This document shows, piece by piece, positions 34,796 through 43,153 of a stretch of DNA of 64,000 nucleotides (positions are counted from its first letter, which is position 1; each line of letters opens with the position of its first letter). Both the position numbers and the translations under genes were made by a program. This stretch comes from Mycolicibacterium rufum (GTDB lineage: Bacteria > Actinomycetota > Actinomycetes > Mycobacteriales > Mycobacteriaceae): the NCBI RefSeq assembly GCF_022374875.2, contig NZ_CP092427.2, positions 1,612,001 through 1,676,000 of the forward strand, read 5' to 3'. Below the pieces are notes generated by a model. It was not told where the DNA came from and did no database searches. It saw nothing but the letters and a program-made list of their open reading frames with translations.

Positions 34796-35452
34796 GTGTC
34801 ACCCAAGTCAATCTCTCGTAACTCGTCTCGCAACTATCGGTCGGAGTTGCGCGAGCAGCAGGCCCTCGCCACCCGCCGACGGGTGCTCGAGGCGGCCGCA
34901 GAATTGTTCGCCGCCGACGGCTACGCCCGCACCACCATGGCGAAAATCGCTGCCGCCGCCGGCGTCTCGGCCGAGACGGTGCAGGGCATGGGCCCCAAGG
35001 CCGCGCTGATGATCGCCGCGGTCGAGGACGCGGCATTCGGCGTCACGGGTGACCGGAGCATCCTCGACATGGATCTCGGCCGCACCCTGAAGGGCATCGA
35101 CGACGTCGACGCCGCGGTCGAGTACCTGGCCGCGGTGCAGACCGACATCCACGAACGCACGGCCACGCTCGCGATGGCGCTCACGGCGGGCGCGGGCGCC
35201 GACCCCGTCCTGGACCGGTACGTGACCGACCTGACCGCCGGGATAGGCCGCCAGCTCCGACGGGTCGTCGACGTGTTCCGCGACCGCGGCTGGGTGCGCA
35301 CCGACGTGCCCTACGACGAGGTCGTCGAGACCGCGGTCGTGCTGGCCGGCGTGGAGACGTTCCTGCGGTTCACCCACCGCGACGGGCACAGCGTCGACGC
35401 GTTCCGCGGATGGCTGCGCCGGATGGTGCGCGAGACCGTCTGCGCACCGTGA
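34796..35452 (+). CDS. TetR family transcriptional regulator
   Basis: A 218-residue regulator. The N-terminal helix-turn-helix is clear: RRRVLEAAAELFAADGYARTTMAKIAAAAGVSAETVQGMGPKAALM. The C-terminal ligand domain is unremarkable. The GTG at 34796 lies about 8 bases after a TAGTAT hexamer with no ribosome site, so the transcript is probably leaderless. It is divergent from a glycosyltransferase and just upstream of the AhpD-like gene. Ligand unknown. Confidence 0.85.
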   Translation: MSPKSISRNSSRNYRSELREQQALATRRRVLEAAAELFAADGYARTTMAKIAAAAGVSAETVQGMGPKAALMIAAVEDAAFGVTGDRSILDMDLGRTLKGIDDVDAAVEYLAAVQTDIHERTATLAMALTAGAGADPVLDRYVTDLTAGIGRQLRRVVDVFRDRGWVRTDVPYDEVVETAVVLAGVETFLRFTHRDGHSVDAFRGWLRRMVRETVCAP

Positions 35453-35460
35453 CGCCGCGC

Positions 35461-35487
35461 TGTCACACTTCGCGGCGCTGCGCCGTC
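35461..35487 (+). promoter_or_regulatory. Candidate ECF41 (SigJ-type) promoter TGTCACA-N16-CGTC
   Basis: TGTCACA (35461-35467), a 16-base spacer and CGTC (35484-35487) match the published ECF41 promoter pattern. The element ends 8 bases before the ATG of the carboxymuconolactone-decarboxylase-like gene, implying a nearly leaderless message. An ECF41-type sigma gene lies 4 kb away on the other strand. Confidence 0.7.
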
Positions 35488-35495
35488 TGCTCGGT

Positions 35496-36074
35496 ATGAC
35501 TCCCCGCATCGAACCCCTCCCCGCCCCCCGCGCCTCGCTGCTGACCCGACTGATGTGGCGCTACGCCCGCCGTCGCTTCGGCGAGGTCCCCGAGCCGTTC
35601 GCCATCTACGCCCACCACGGCGGACTGCTGATGACCGCCGCCGCCCACGAGGGCATGCTCGAGCGGGCGTCGACGACGCTGCCTGCCGGGGTGCGCGAAC
35701 TGGCCGTGTACTGGACCGCCCGCCAGATCGGCTGCTCGTGGTGCGTCGACTTCGGTGCGATGCTGATGCGCCTCGAGGGCCTGGACATGGCACGCCTCAC
35801 CGACATCGACGTGTATGCGACCTCCCCGCAGTACTCCGACGACGAACGCGCCGCGATCGGCTACGCCGCGGCGATGACCTCCGACCCGCACACCATCACC
35901 GATGATCAGGTGGCCGACCTTCGCCGGCGCTTCGGCGACAAGGGTGTGGTGGAGCTGACCTACCAGATCGGCGTGGAGAACATGCGGGCCCGGATGAACA
36001 CCGCGCTGGGCATCACCGAGCAGGGCTTCGCCTCCGGCGGCGCGTGCCGGGTGCCCGGGGAGGCGAAGCGGTGA
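35496..36074 (+). CDS. Carboxymuconolactone decarboxylase / AhpD-like protein
   Basis: A 192-residue alpha-helical protein of the CMD/AhpD family. It has the redox-type Cys-x2-Cys motif in RQIGCSWCVDFGAMLMR and the flanking ELAVYWTAR helix. AhpD-like proteins act as alkylhydroperoxidases or thiol-disulfide enzymes. The substrate here is unknown. The ATG follows a candidate ECF41 promoter directly. CMD proteins are one of the three standard partner families of ECF41 sigma factors, so it is the most likely SigJ-type target in this window. Confidence 0.87.
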   Translation: MTPRIEPLPAPRASLLTRLMWRYARRRFGEVPEPFAIYAHHGGLLMTAAAHEGMLERASTTLPAGVRELAVYWTARQIGCSWCVDFGAMLMRLEGLDMARLTDIDVYATSPQYSDDERAAIGYAAAMTSDPHTITDDQVADLRRRFGDKGVVELTYQIGVENMRARMNTALGITEQGFASGGACRVPGEAKR

Positions 36075-36108
36075 CGCCGTCGTTTCGAGCGGGTGTTTCA
36101 ATCGTCGG

Positions 36109-36738
36109 GTGACCCCCGATGACCGGCCGGCCGGGGCAGGCGGGCGACCCCGCGACGCGACGATCGACGAGCGTGTGCTGGCCGCGACCCGCGAACTCCT
36201 GCTCGAGGTGGGCTGGGACGACCTCAGCGTGCGCATGGTGGCGACCCGGGCGGGGGTGGGCCGCGCCAGCCTGAGCCGCCGTTGGAACTCCAAAGCCGAG
36301 TTGGTGCTGCACGCGATCCTCGGCGAAACCCCGGATCTGACACCGTTTTCCGGGACCGACCTGACGGGGTGGGTCGAATGGGTGGTACGCGGCAGCCACG
36401 AGCTGTTCAGCCGGCGCGACGTCAGCGAGGCGGTACCGGGGCTGCTGTTGGCGTTGCGGGAGAACGACGACATGCGAAAAGCGTTGTGGGCGAACTTCAG
36501 CACACCCGCGGTCGCCCTGTTCGCCGAGCACCTCGGTGCCGACACCCCGGCCCGTCGCCGGGGCGTCGAACAGGATGCCCGCGCCGTGCTGGTGATGGCC
36601 GCCGGCGCGGCGCTGTTCCTGACCACCGTGGGCGTCGAGGACGACACCGCGGCGTTACGGCACCGGATCGCCGAGTTGCTGTCGGCCGGTATCCGCACCA
36701 CTGCCCCGCACGGTCGCGATGATCGCCGCTCGCGCTGA
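36109..36738 (+). CDS. TetR family transcriptional regulator
   Basis: A 209-residue regulator with an N-terminal HTH (ERVLAATRELLLEVGWDDLSVRMVATRAGVGRASLSRRWNSKAELV) and a TetR_C-type ligand domain (EAVPGLLLALRENDDMRKAL). It starts with GTG 34 bases after the AhpD-like gene, so it may be co-transcribed with it. Its last 84 bases overlap the 3' end of the convergent epimerase gene. Confidence 0.86.
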   Translation: MTPDDRPAGAGGRPRDATIDERVLAATRELLLEVGWDDLSVRMVATRAGVGRASLSRRWNSKAELVLHAILGETPDLTPFSGTDLTGWVEWVVRGSHELFSRRDVSEAVPGLLLALRENDDMRKALWANFSTPAVALFAEHLGADTPARRRGVEQDARAVLVMAAGAALFLTTVGVEDDTAALRHRIAELLSAGIRTTAPHGRDDRRSR

Positions 36739-37671
36739 GCGCCACTGCATTGCGAGGTCGCGCAACGTGGCGGTGTCGTCGGTGGGCGTGGCCGCCAGCA
36801 ACAGGATCGCGGCCTCCTCACTCAACCCGTCGGGCAACGCCACGTACCGGGCGAGGACGTCGGCGGCACGCGCGGCGGCGCGGAAGGCGGCCGCCGGCAC
36901 CGGAATCCGACGGATCGGTCGGCCCAGCCCGGCCTCCAGCGCGTCGACCATCTCGCCGAACCGCAGCATCTCCCCGCCGCACACGTAGCGGCGCGGCCCG
37001 AGACCGGGGCGCATGACCCGTGTGTGCACCTCGGCGACGTCGCGCACATCGATCATCTGCATGCCGCCGTCCAGTCGCGGCGCGACGGCCCACCGCACGA
37101 TCGGCGCCCAGCCGCGTTCGGTGACACCGGGGGCCGTGTCGAACGCCGGACCGACGACGCTCGACGGATACGTCACCACGACCGGGGCGCCGTCGTCCTG
37201 CAGGCGCCTGGCGACCCGGTCGGCGTACCCCTTGGTCTTGGCATAGGCGCTGCGTCCCGCGGCGGTCGGAGTCTGCGGGGAGATCACGCCGTTCGCGGCC
37301 GGGAAGAGCGCGCTGTAGCTGCTCACGGTCAGCACGGGGTCGAGGCCGCGCTCGACCGCGCGGTGCAGGATCGTCTCGGTGGCGTAGGCGTTGACCTCCC
37401 ACATCAGCCGCACCCGCCGCTCGTCGGTGCCGACGACTCCGGCCGCGTGCACGAGCGCCTCGGCTCCGTCGAGGAACCTGACGACGTCGGCGTCGCTACA
37501 GATGTCGCCGACGGTGACCGTCACCGATCCCGCCGCGCGCAGCCGGACGAGGACCGACGTCTGCGCTTCCGACGGCGGCACGAGCAGGCGCAGCCGATGG
37601 CCGGCCGCCAGCAGCGCCCGCGCCGTATGCGCCCCGACGTAGCCGGTTGCCCCGGTCATCGCGATGTCCAC
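36655..37671 (-). CDS. NAD-dependent epimerase/dehydratase (extended SDR)
   Basis: A 338-residue Rossmann-fold protein. The nucleotide-binding motif is TGATGYVGAHTARAL, the active-site Tyr-x3-Lys is in SAYAKTKGYADRV, and VSSYSALFP carries the catalytic Ser region. The substrate is unknown. The start is GTG at 37671; an ATG four codons later is an alternative. It converges on tetR with an 84-base overlap and is divergent from an OYE gene at 16 bases. Epimerases of this type are one of the ECF41 partner families. Confidence 0.86.
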   Translation of the reverse strand: MDIAMTGATGYVGAHTARALLAAGHRLRLLVPPSEAQTSVLVRLRAAGSVTVTVGDICSDADVVRFLDGAEALVHAAGVVGTDERRVRLMWEVNAYATETILHRAVERGLDPVLTVSSYSALFPAANGVISPQTPTAAGRSAYAKTKGYADRVARRLQDDGAPVVVTYPSSVVGPAFDTAPGVTERGWAPIVRWAVAPRLDGGMQMIDVRDVAEVHTRVMRPGLGPRRYVCGGEMLRFGEMVDALEAGLGRPIRRIPVPAAAFRAAARAADVLARYVALPDGLSEEAAILLLAATPTDDTATLRDLAMQWRSARAAIIATVRGSGADTGRQQLGDPVP

Positions 37672-37687
37672 GGCGTGTTAGATTACG

Positions 37688-38896
37688 ATGCCAATGGCAT
37701 CGATACAAGCGTTCCGCCCGGCACCGCTGGGTCCGCTGACACTGAAGAACCGATTCATCAAGGCCGCCACGTTCGAGGGCGTGATGCCGCGCGGGCAGGT
37801 CAGCCCGGCCCTGATCGACTTCCACGCCGAGGTGGCCCGCGGCGGCGCGGCGATGACGACGATGGCGTACTGCGCCGTCTCCCCCGGCGGCCGGGTGCAC
37901 CGTGACACGATCGTCCTCGACGCCGACCGCGCCCGGGCATTGCGCGATCTGACCGAGGTGGTGCACGCCGAGGGAGCGCTGGTGTGCGCGCAGATCGGCC
38001 ACGCCGGACTGGTCGCGAACACGCTGTCCAATCGGACGCCGACCCTGGCCCCGTCCACCCGGCTCAGCGCGCCGGCGATGGGCGTGGTGCGCGGCGCCAC
38101 GGCAGGGCAACTCGAGGCAGTCGTCGACGACTTCGGCGCCGCCGCGGCACACGCCGTAGACGCCGGATTCGACGCGATCGAGATCCACATGGGCCACGGC
38201 TACCTGCTGAGCTCGTTCTTCAGCCCGAACCTCAACCGGCGCAGCGACAGCTACGGCGGCGACACCGTCCGGCGCGCCGAACTCGCCCGCCGGGTCGCCG
38301 AGCGGGTGCGACGCACAGTCGGCGACACCGTCGCCGTCACCGCGAAGTTCAACATGGACGACGGTGTGCGACGGGGCTTCTGGCTGACCGACAGCCTGCC
38401 CACCGCCCGACTGCTCGAGGCCGACGGACACCTCGACGCGCTGCAGCTGACCGGTGGCAGCTCACTGGCCAACCCGATGTACTACTTCCGCGGTGACGTG
38501 CCTCTCGAGGAGTTCATCGCCTCCCAGCCGCGCGCCGTGGGTCTCGGGCTGCGCCTCATCGGTCGGCGCATGTTCCGCGAATATCCCTTCACCGAAGCAT
38601 TTTTCGCCCCGCAGGCGCGCCAGTTCCGAGAAGCGCTGACCATGCCCCTGATCCTGCTGGGCGGCATCAACCGGCTGGACACCGTGACGGCGGCGCTCGA
38701 CGAGGGCTTTGCGTTCGTGGCGATGGCTCGCGCGCTGCTGCGAGAACCCGATCTGGTCAACCGGTTTCGTGACCGGACCGCCACCGAGGGTCTGTGCGTG
38801 CACTGCCAGAAGTGCATGCCGACCGTCTACAGCGGAACTCACTGCGTGGTGCGCAGCGGCGAACCGGTGAACTTGTCCGGGTTGGCGATGTCGTAG
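37688..38896 (+). CDS. NADH:flavin oxidoreductase / old yellow enzyme family
   Basis: A 402-residue FMN TIM-barrel oxidoreductase. It shows LTLKNRFIKAATFEG, AQIGHAGL, the substrate-binding FDAIEIHMGHGYLLSSFFSPNLNRRSDSYGG, and LLGGINRLDTVTAALDEGFAFVAMARALLREPDL for FMN phosphate. A cysteine cluster CVHCQKCMPTVYSGTHC near the end resembles the cluster-binding segment of 2,4-dienoyl-CoA reductase-like enzymes, but the second flavin domain is absent. The 3' end overlaps the sigma gene by 58 bases. The ATG at 37694 is an alternative start. Confidence 0.88.
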   Translation: MPMASIQAFRPAPLGPLTLKNRFIKAATFEGVMPRGQVSPALIDFHAEVARGGAAMTTMAYCAVSPGGRVHRDTIVLDADRARALRDLTEVVHAEGALVCAQIGHAGLVANTLSNRTPTLAPSTRLSAPAMGVVRGATAGQLEAVVDDFGAAAAHAVDAGFDAIEIHMGHGYLLSSFFSPNLNRRSDSYGGDTVRRAELARRVAERVRRTVGDTVAVTAKFNMDDGVRRGFWLTDSLPTARLLEADGHLDALQLTGGSSLANPMYYFRGDVPLEEFIASQPRAVGLGLRLIGRRMFREYPFTEAFFAPQARQFREALTMPLILLGGINRLDTVTAALDEGFAFVAMARALLREPDLVNRFRDRTATEGLCVHCQKCMPTVYSGTHCVVRSGEPVNLSGLAMS

Positions 38897-39735
38897 ACCG
38901 CCACCACCTGACCGTCGCGCACCGTCAGCGCCTGGATCCGGGGCGCGATCGCGGGGCCGTGCGCATCACCGTCGTCGCCCCGGGAGAACACGCCCAGCTC
39001 GCCGTTGACCAATCCGAGCTCGCCGCTGGTGAACAACCGCGGCCCGTAGCGCCGCGCCAGCCCGAGCAGGAACCGCCCGACCTTGTCGCGGCCGTGGATG
39101 ACCTGCGGGGCGGTCGGCGCCCGCCGGTTCGCATCTCCGGTGAACGTGACCTCGGGATGCAGCAGCGCGACCACGGCGTCGAGATCACCGGCCGCCATCG
39201 CCGCCATCAAGGCACCGACCACCTCGTCGTGCTCGGCCGCCGGCGGCGGCGCCACCGCGACAGCACGGCGCGCCCGCGACGCCAGCTGCCTCGCGGCCGC
39301 CGGCGTCGTACCGAGCACGTCGGCGATCTCGTCGAATGGCACCGCGAACCCGTCGTGCAGCACGAACGCCACCCGCTGGTCGGGAGTGAGGTTCTCCAGC
39401 ACCACCATCGCCGCGAAGCGGGCGTCCTCCCCGGCGACCACGGCGGCCAGCGGATCGTCGCCGTCCAGTGAGGTCACCACCGGTTCAGGCAGCCAGGTGC
39501 CGGTGTACGTCTCGCGCCGGCGGACCGCCGAGCGCAGCCGGTCGAGCGCCAACCGGCTGACCACCGTGGTCAACCACGCCCGCAGATCGACGATCCCGGT
39601 GTCGCGATGGCCGGCCCAGCGCAGCCAGGCGTCCTGCACGACGTCTTCGGCGTCGGCGAACGTCCCCGTGAGCCGATAACCCACCGCGAGCAGGTACGGG
39701 CGCAGTTCTTCGAAGTCCTCGGTCCGCGCGGCCAT
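38839..39735 (-). CDS. sigJ: ECF41-type RNA polymerase sigma factor, SigJ-like
   Basis: A 298-residue extracytoplasmic-function sigma factor. Region 2 is EELRPYLLAVGYRLTGTFADAEDVVQDAWLRW. Region 4 contains LTPDQRVAFVLHDGFAVPFDEIADVLGTTPAAARQLASRARRAV. A SnoaL-like C-terminal domain (about 190-290) follows, replacing a separate anti-sigma factor. This is the ECF41 architecture, and M. tuberculosis SigJ (Rv3328c) lies at the matching place near dacB1. The ATG at 39735 gives the standard N-terminus; in-frame starts up to 39810 exist. Its neighbours include a CMD protein, an oxidoreductase and an epimerase. Confidence 0.85.
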   Translation of the reverse strand: MAARTEDFEELRPYLLAVGYRLTGTFADAEDVVQDAWLRWAGHRDTGIVDLRAWLTTVVSRLALDRLRSAVRRRETYTGTWLPEPVVTSLDGDDPLAAVVAGEDARFAAMVVLENLTPDQRVAFVLHDGFAVPFDEIADVLGTTPAAARQLASRARRAVAVAPPPAAEHDEVVGALMAAMAAGDLDAVVALLHPEVTFTGDANRRAPTAPQVIHGRDKVGRFLLGLARRYGPRLFTSGELGLVNGELGVFSRGDDGDAHGPAIAPRIQALTVRDGQVVAVYDIANPDKFTGSPLRTTQ

Positions 39736-39797
39736 GACATCGAGCGTAATAGCCACCATATGCAACGAAATCCGAAGCTGTGAGGTTGCTGTATCGA

Positions 39798-39837
39798 CGG
39801 AATCAGTCAATAGTGATCGCGTTCACAACTGATTCCG
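39798..39837. promoter_or_regulatory. 10-bp perfect inverted repeat upstream of the first APC permease
   Basis: CGGAATCAGT (39798-39807) and ACTGATTCCG (39828-39837) are exact reverse complements with a 20-base spacer. They lie 14 bases before the permease start and enclose a CRP-like half-site pair. The element could be a regulator site or an mRNA hairpin near the ribosome site. Confidence 0.6.
39812..39827. promoter_or_regulatory. CRP/FNR-like site AGTGA-N6-TCACA
   Basis: AGTGATCGCGTTCACA agrees with the mycobacterial CRP consensus TGTGA-N6-TCACA at all but one half-site base. It lies between divergent sigJ and the frameshifted permease, 25 bases before the permease start. cAMP-CRP control is an inference. 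Confidence 0.5.
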
Positions 39838-39851
39838 ACTGAGGAGGGCCC

Positions 39852-41572
39852 GTGGTCAAGCATGACATGGCACACGGTGAGGGCATCGTCGAGAGCAAGG
39901 GACTCAAGGGCGGTGCCCTCGGTCTGGTCTCCAGCATCGTGGTGGGGATGGCGTCCACAGCGCCCGCCTACAGCCTGGCCGCCACCCTCGGCCTGATCAT
40001 CGCCAGCGGCGGGGCCCTGCTCTCCGGGGTCAAGGCGCCGGCGATCGTGCTCATCTCGTTCATCCCGATGTATCTGATCGCGGTCGCCTACCAGGAACTG
40101 AACAAGGCCGACCCGACTGCGGCACCACCTTCACCTGGGCCTCGCGCGCCTTCGGCCCGGTCGTCGGCTGGCTCGGCGGCTGGGGCATCATCGCCGCCGA
40201 CGTCATCGTGATGGCCAACCTCGCGCAGATCGCCGGGTCGTACTCGTTCACCTTCGCCGGAGACCTCGGCTGGAGTTCGGCGGCCACGCTGTCGGCCAGC
40301 ACATTCTGGTCGACGGTGGCCGGCGTCATCTGGATCGCGGTGATGACCTACATCTGCTACCGCGGCATCGAGGTCTCGGCGCGACTGCAGTACGCGCTGC
40401 TGGGCATCGAGGTCGTGGTGCTGATCGGGCTGTCGATCGTCGCGCTGATCAAGGTGTACACCCACACCGCCGAGAGCTATTCGCTGATGCCGTCCCTGTC
40501 GTGGTTCTGGCCCGGCGGCCTGGACTTCGGCACCGTGATCGCACCGGCCGTGCTGACCACCATCTTCATCTACTGGGGCTGGGACACCGCCGTGGCCTGC
40601 AACGAGGAGTCCGACGATCCCGGACGCACCCCCGGCCGCGCCGCGGTGATCTCCACCTTCCTGCTGCTGGCGACCTACGCGCTGGTGAGCGTCGCGGCCG
40701 TCGCGTTCGCCGGCGTCGGCACCGACGGCATCGGGCTGGGCAACCCGGACAACTCCGCCGACGTGTTCGCCGCGATCGGCCCGGATCTGTTCGGCGACAG
40801 CGTCTTCGGCCATATCGGACTGCTGCTGCTGTCAGCCTCGATCCTGACCTCGGCGTCGGCGTCCACGCAGACCACGATCCTGCCGACGGCGCGGACCACG
40901 CTCTCGATGGGCGTCTATCGCGCCCTGCCCGCGTCGTTCGCCAAGATCCATCGGCGTTACCTGACCCCGACCACGTCGACCGTCGTCATGGGTGTCGTCT
41001 CGGCGGTGTTCTACGTGCTGTTCACCGTGATCAGCACCAACCTGCTGACGGCTCTGATCGGCTCGGTCGGCCTGATGATCGCCTTCTACTACGGGCTGAC
41101 CGGGTTCGCCTGCGTCTGGTTCTACCGAAAGACGCTGACGCGCAACACCCGTGACCTGGTGATGCGCGGGGTGGTACCGCTGCTGGGCGGCATCGTGCTC
41201 CTGGTGGTGTTCGTCTACGGCCTGCTGCAGTACGCCAAGCCGGACTGGCTCACCGACGACGACGGCAACAACGTCACGATCTTCGGGGTCGGCGCGGTGG
41301 CGGTCGTCGGCATCGGCGCGCTCGTGCTCGGCCTCGTGCTGATGGTCCTCTGGCGGGTGGTCTCGCCGGACTTCTTCCGGGGCGTCACGCTGCCGCGACG
41401 CAGCCACGACCTGGTGCTGGAGACCGTGCCGGATCAGGAGGCGGCGGTGGCGCGGTTCGGTCTGCCCGACGCGGGCGATGTGCCCACGATCATCGCCGGC
41501 GACCTATCCAACCTGCCGCCCGGCGAGAAGGCGATCGACCTTCTGACCGGCCAGGAGTACACCAAGAACTGA
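39852..41572 (+). pseudogene. APC-family amino acid permease broken by a one-base frameshift
   Basis: Residues 1-88 (GTG start after GGAGGG) read as a normal APC permease: ALGLVSSIVVGMASTAPAYS through QELNKADP. After CCG at 40113-40115 one G is missing (expected CCGGAC TGC; the intact paralogue at 41633 has it). The frame then runs out by 40211, and the correct frame resumes as DCGTTFTWASRAFGPVVGW and continues to 41572. Restored, the protein would be about 573 residues with 12 or so helices and a roughly 70-residue C-terminal extension. It may be a true pseudogene, a phase-variable state or an assembly error. The substrate of the intact form is probably an amino acid or amine. Confidence 0.85.
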
Positions 41573-41632
41573 GTCCTCACAGGATTCTCGCACTGCCCTG
41601 CCAGCAGGCTCGCAGGACCGTATATTGCGCGC

Positions 41633-43144
41633 ATGGCAATCACCTCCGAACCGTCGACCCCGGCTGTCGGCAGCAAGGGGCTGCAGGCCGGTGCGCTCGG
41701 CCTCGTCGGCAACGTCGTCATCGGTCTGGCGGCGGTGGCGCCGGCCTACAGCCTTGCCGCGACGCTGGGCTACGTGGTGCTGGAGGTCGGCGAAAAGGCA
41801 CCGTCGATGTTCGTGCTGGCGTTCATCCCGATGCTGCTGGTGGCCTTCGCCTACAAAGAACTCTCCCAGGAGACCCCGGACTGCGGCACCACGTTCACCT
41901 GGGGCACCAAGGCTTTCGGGCCGTGGATCGGCTGGATCGGCGGCTGGGGCCTGGCGGTGTCGGCGATCATCGTGCTGGCCAACGTCGCCGAGGTGGCCGC
42001 GATCTACCTCTACAACTTCCTCGGCCTCGACGACCTGGCCGACAACACCGTCGCCACCGTCGGATTGGGATGCTTCTTCATCGTCGCGATGACGCTGGTG
42101 TCGGCCCGCGGCATCGTCGTCAGCGAGCGGGTGCAGAACATCCTGATCGCCGTGCAGTTCGGGGTGCTGATCATCGTCAGCGTCATCGCGCTGGTGCGGG
42201 TGTTCTCCGGAACCGCTGGCGCGCAGGCGATCAGCCCGCAGCTGTCGTGGTTGTGGCCCAGCGGGCTCGACACGTCGTCCATCGCCGCGGCGGTGATCCT
42301 GTGCATCTTCATCTACTGGGGCTGGGACGCCTGCCTGGCCGTCGGTGAGGAGACCAAGGATCCCGGCCGGACCCCGGGCATCGCTGCCGTCATCACCACG
42401 CTGATCCTCGTGTGCACCTACGTCCTGGTGGCGTTCGCGCTGCAGTCGTTCGCCGGATTCGGCGAGGTCGGCATCGGTCTGAACAACGCGATGAACTCCG
42501 ATGACGTCCTCACCGTGCTCGGTGAACCGGTGGCGGGCAGCATCGCCGCGTCCGCGCTGCTGCTCACCGTGTCGGTGTCGGCGCTGTCCTCGACGCAGAC
42601 CACCATCCTGCCCACCGCACGCGGCACGCTGTCGATGGCCGTCTACGAAGCCATCCCACGACGGTTCGCCACCGTGCATCCGCGCTACATGACGCCCGCC
42701 TTCGGCACGATCGTGATGGGACTGTCGGCGCTGTTCTTCTACCTGCTGCTGAAGATGTTGTCGGAGAACGCCCTTGCCGACTCAGTGGCCTCGCTGGGGC
42801 TCGCGGTCGCGTTCTACTACGGCATCACCGCGTTCGCGTGCGTGTGGTATTTCCGCCGGACGCTGTTCACCTCGCCGCGGAACTTCTTCTTCCGCGGCCT
42901 TTTCCCGCTGCTGGGCGGTATCGCGATGGCGGCGGCGTTCGGCATCAGCGCCAAGGACATGATCGCGCCGGACTACGGGTACACCGCGTTCGGTCCGATC
43001 GGCGGGGTGTTCGTGCTCGGCGTCGGGATGCTGGTGCTCGGCATCCCGCTGATGTTGGCGTGTTTCGCGTTCGGCACGAAACGCTTCTTCCGCGGCGAGA
43101 CGCTCAACGCGTCCACCGAAGTCCAAGTCCCCGACGTCTACTGA
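41633..43144 (+). CDS. APC-family amino acid/amine permease
   Basis: A 503-residue membrane transporter with about 12 helices. Family hallmarks are GLVGNVVIGLAAVAPAYSLAATLG in helix 1, PDCGTTFTWGTKAFGPWIGWIGGWG, and IYWGWDACLAVGEETKDPGRTPG near helix 6. It is a paralogue of the frameshifted permease 60 bases upstream. TATATT (41621-41626) lies exactly 6 bases before the ATG with no ribosome site, suggesting a leaderless transcript of its own. A universal stress protein gene follows after 9 bases and is likely co-transcribed. Substrate unknown; nearby genes suggest an amine or GABA-like compound. Confidence 0.88.
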   Translation: MAITSEPSTPAVGSKGLQAGALGLVGNVVIGLAAVAPAYSLAATLGYVVLEVGEKAPSMFVLAFIPMLLVAFAYKELSQETPDCGTTFTWGTKAFGPWIGWIGGWGLAVSAIIVLANVAEVAAIYLYNFLGLDDLADNTVATVGLGCFFIVAMTLVSARGIVVSERVQNILIAVQFGVLIIVSVIALVRVFSGTAGAQAISPQLSWLWPSGLDTSSIAAAVILCIFIYWGWDACLAVGEETKDPGRTPGIAAVITTLILVCTYVLVAFALQSFAGFGEVGIGLNNAMNSDDVLTVLGEPVAGSIAASALLLTVSVSALSSTQTTILPTARGTLSMAVYEAIPRRFATVHPRYMTPAFGTIVMGLSALFFYLLLKMLSENALADSVASLGLAVAFYYGITAFACVWYFRRTLFTSPRNFFFRGLFPLLGGIAMAAAFGISAKDMIAPDYGYTAFGPIGGVFVLGVGMLVLGIPLMLACFAFGTKRFFRGETLNASTEVQVPDVY

Positions 43145-43153
43145 GGAACCATC

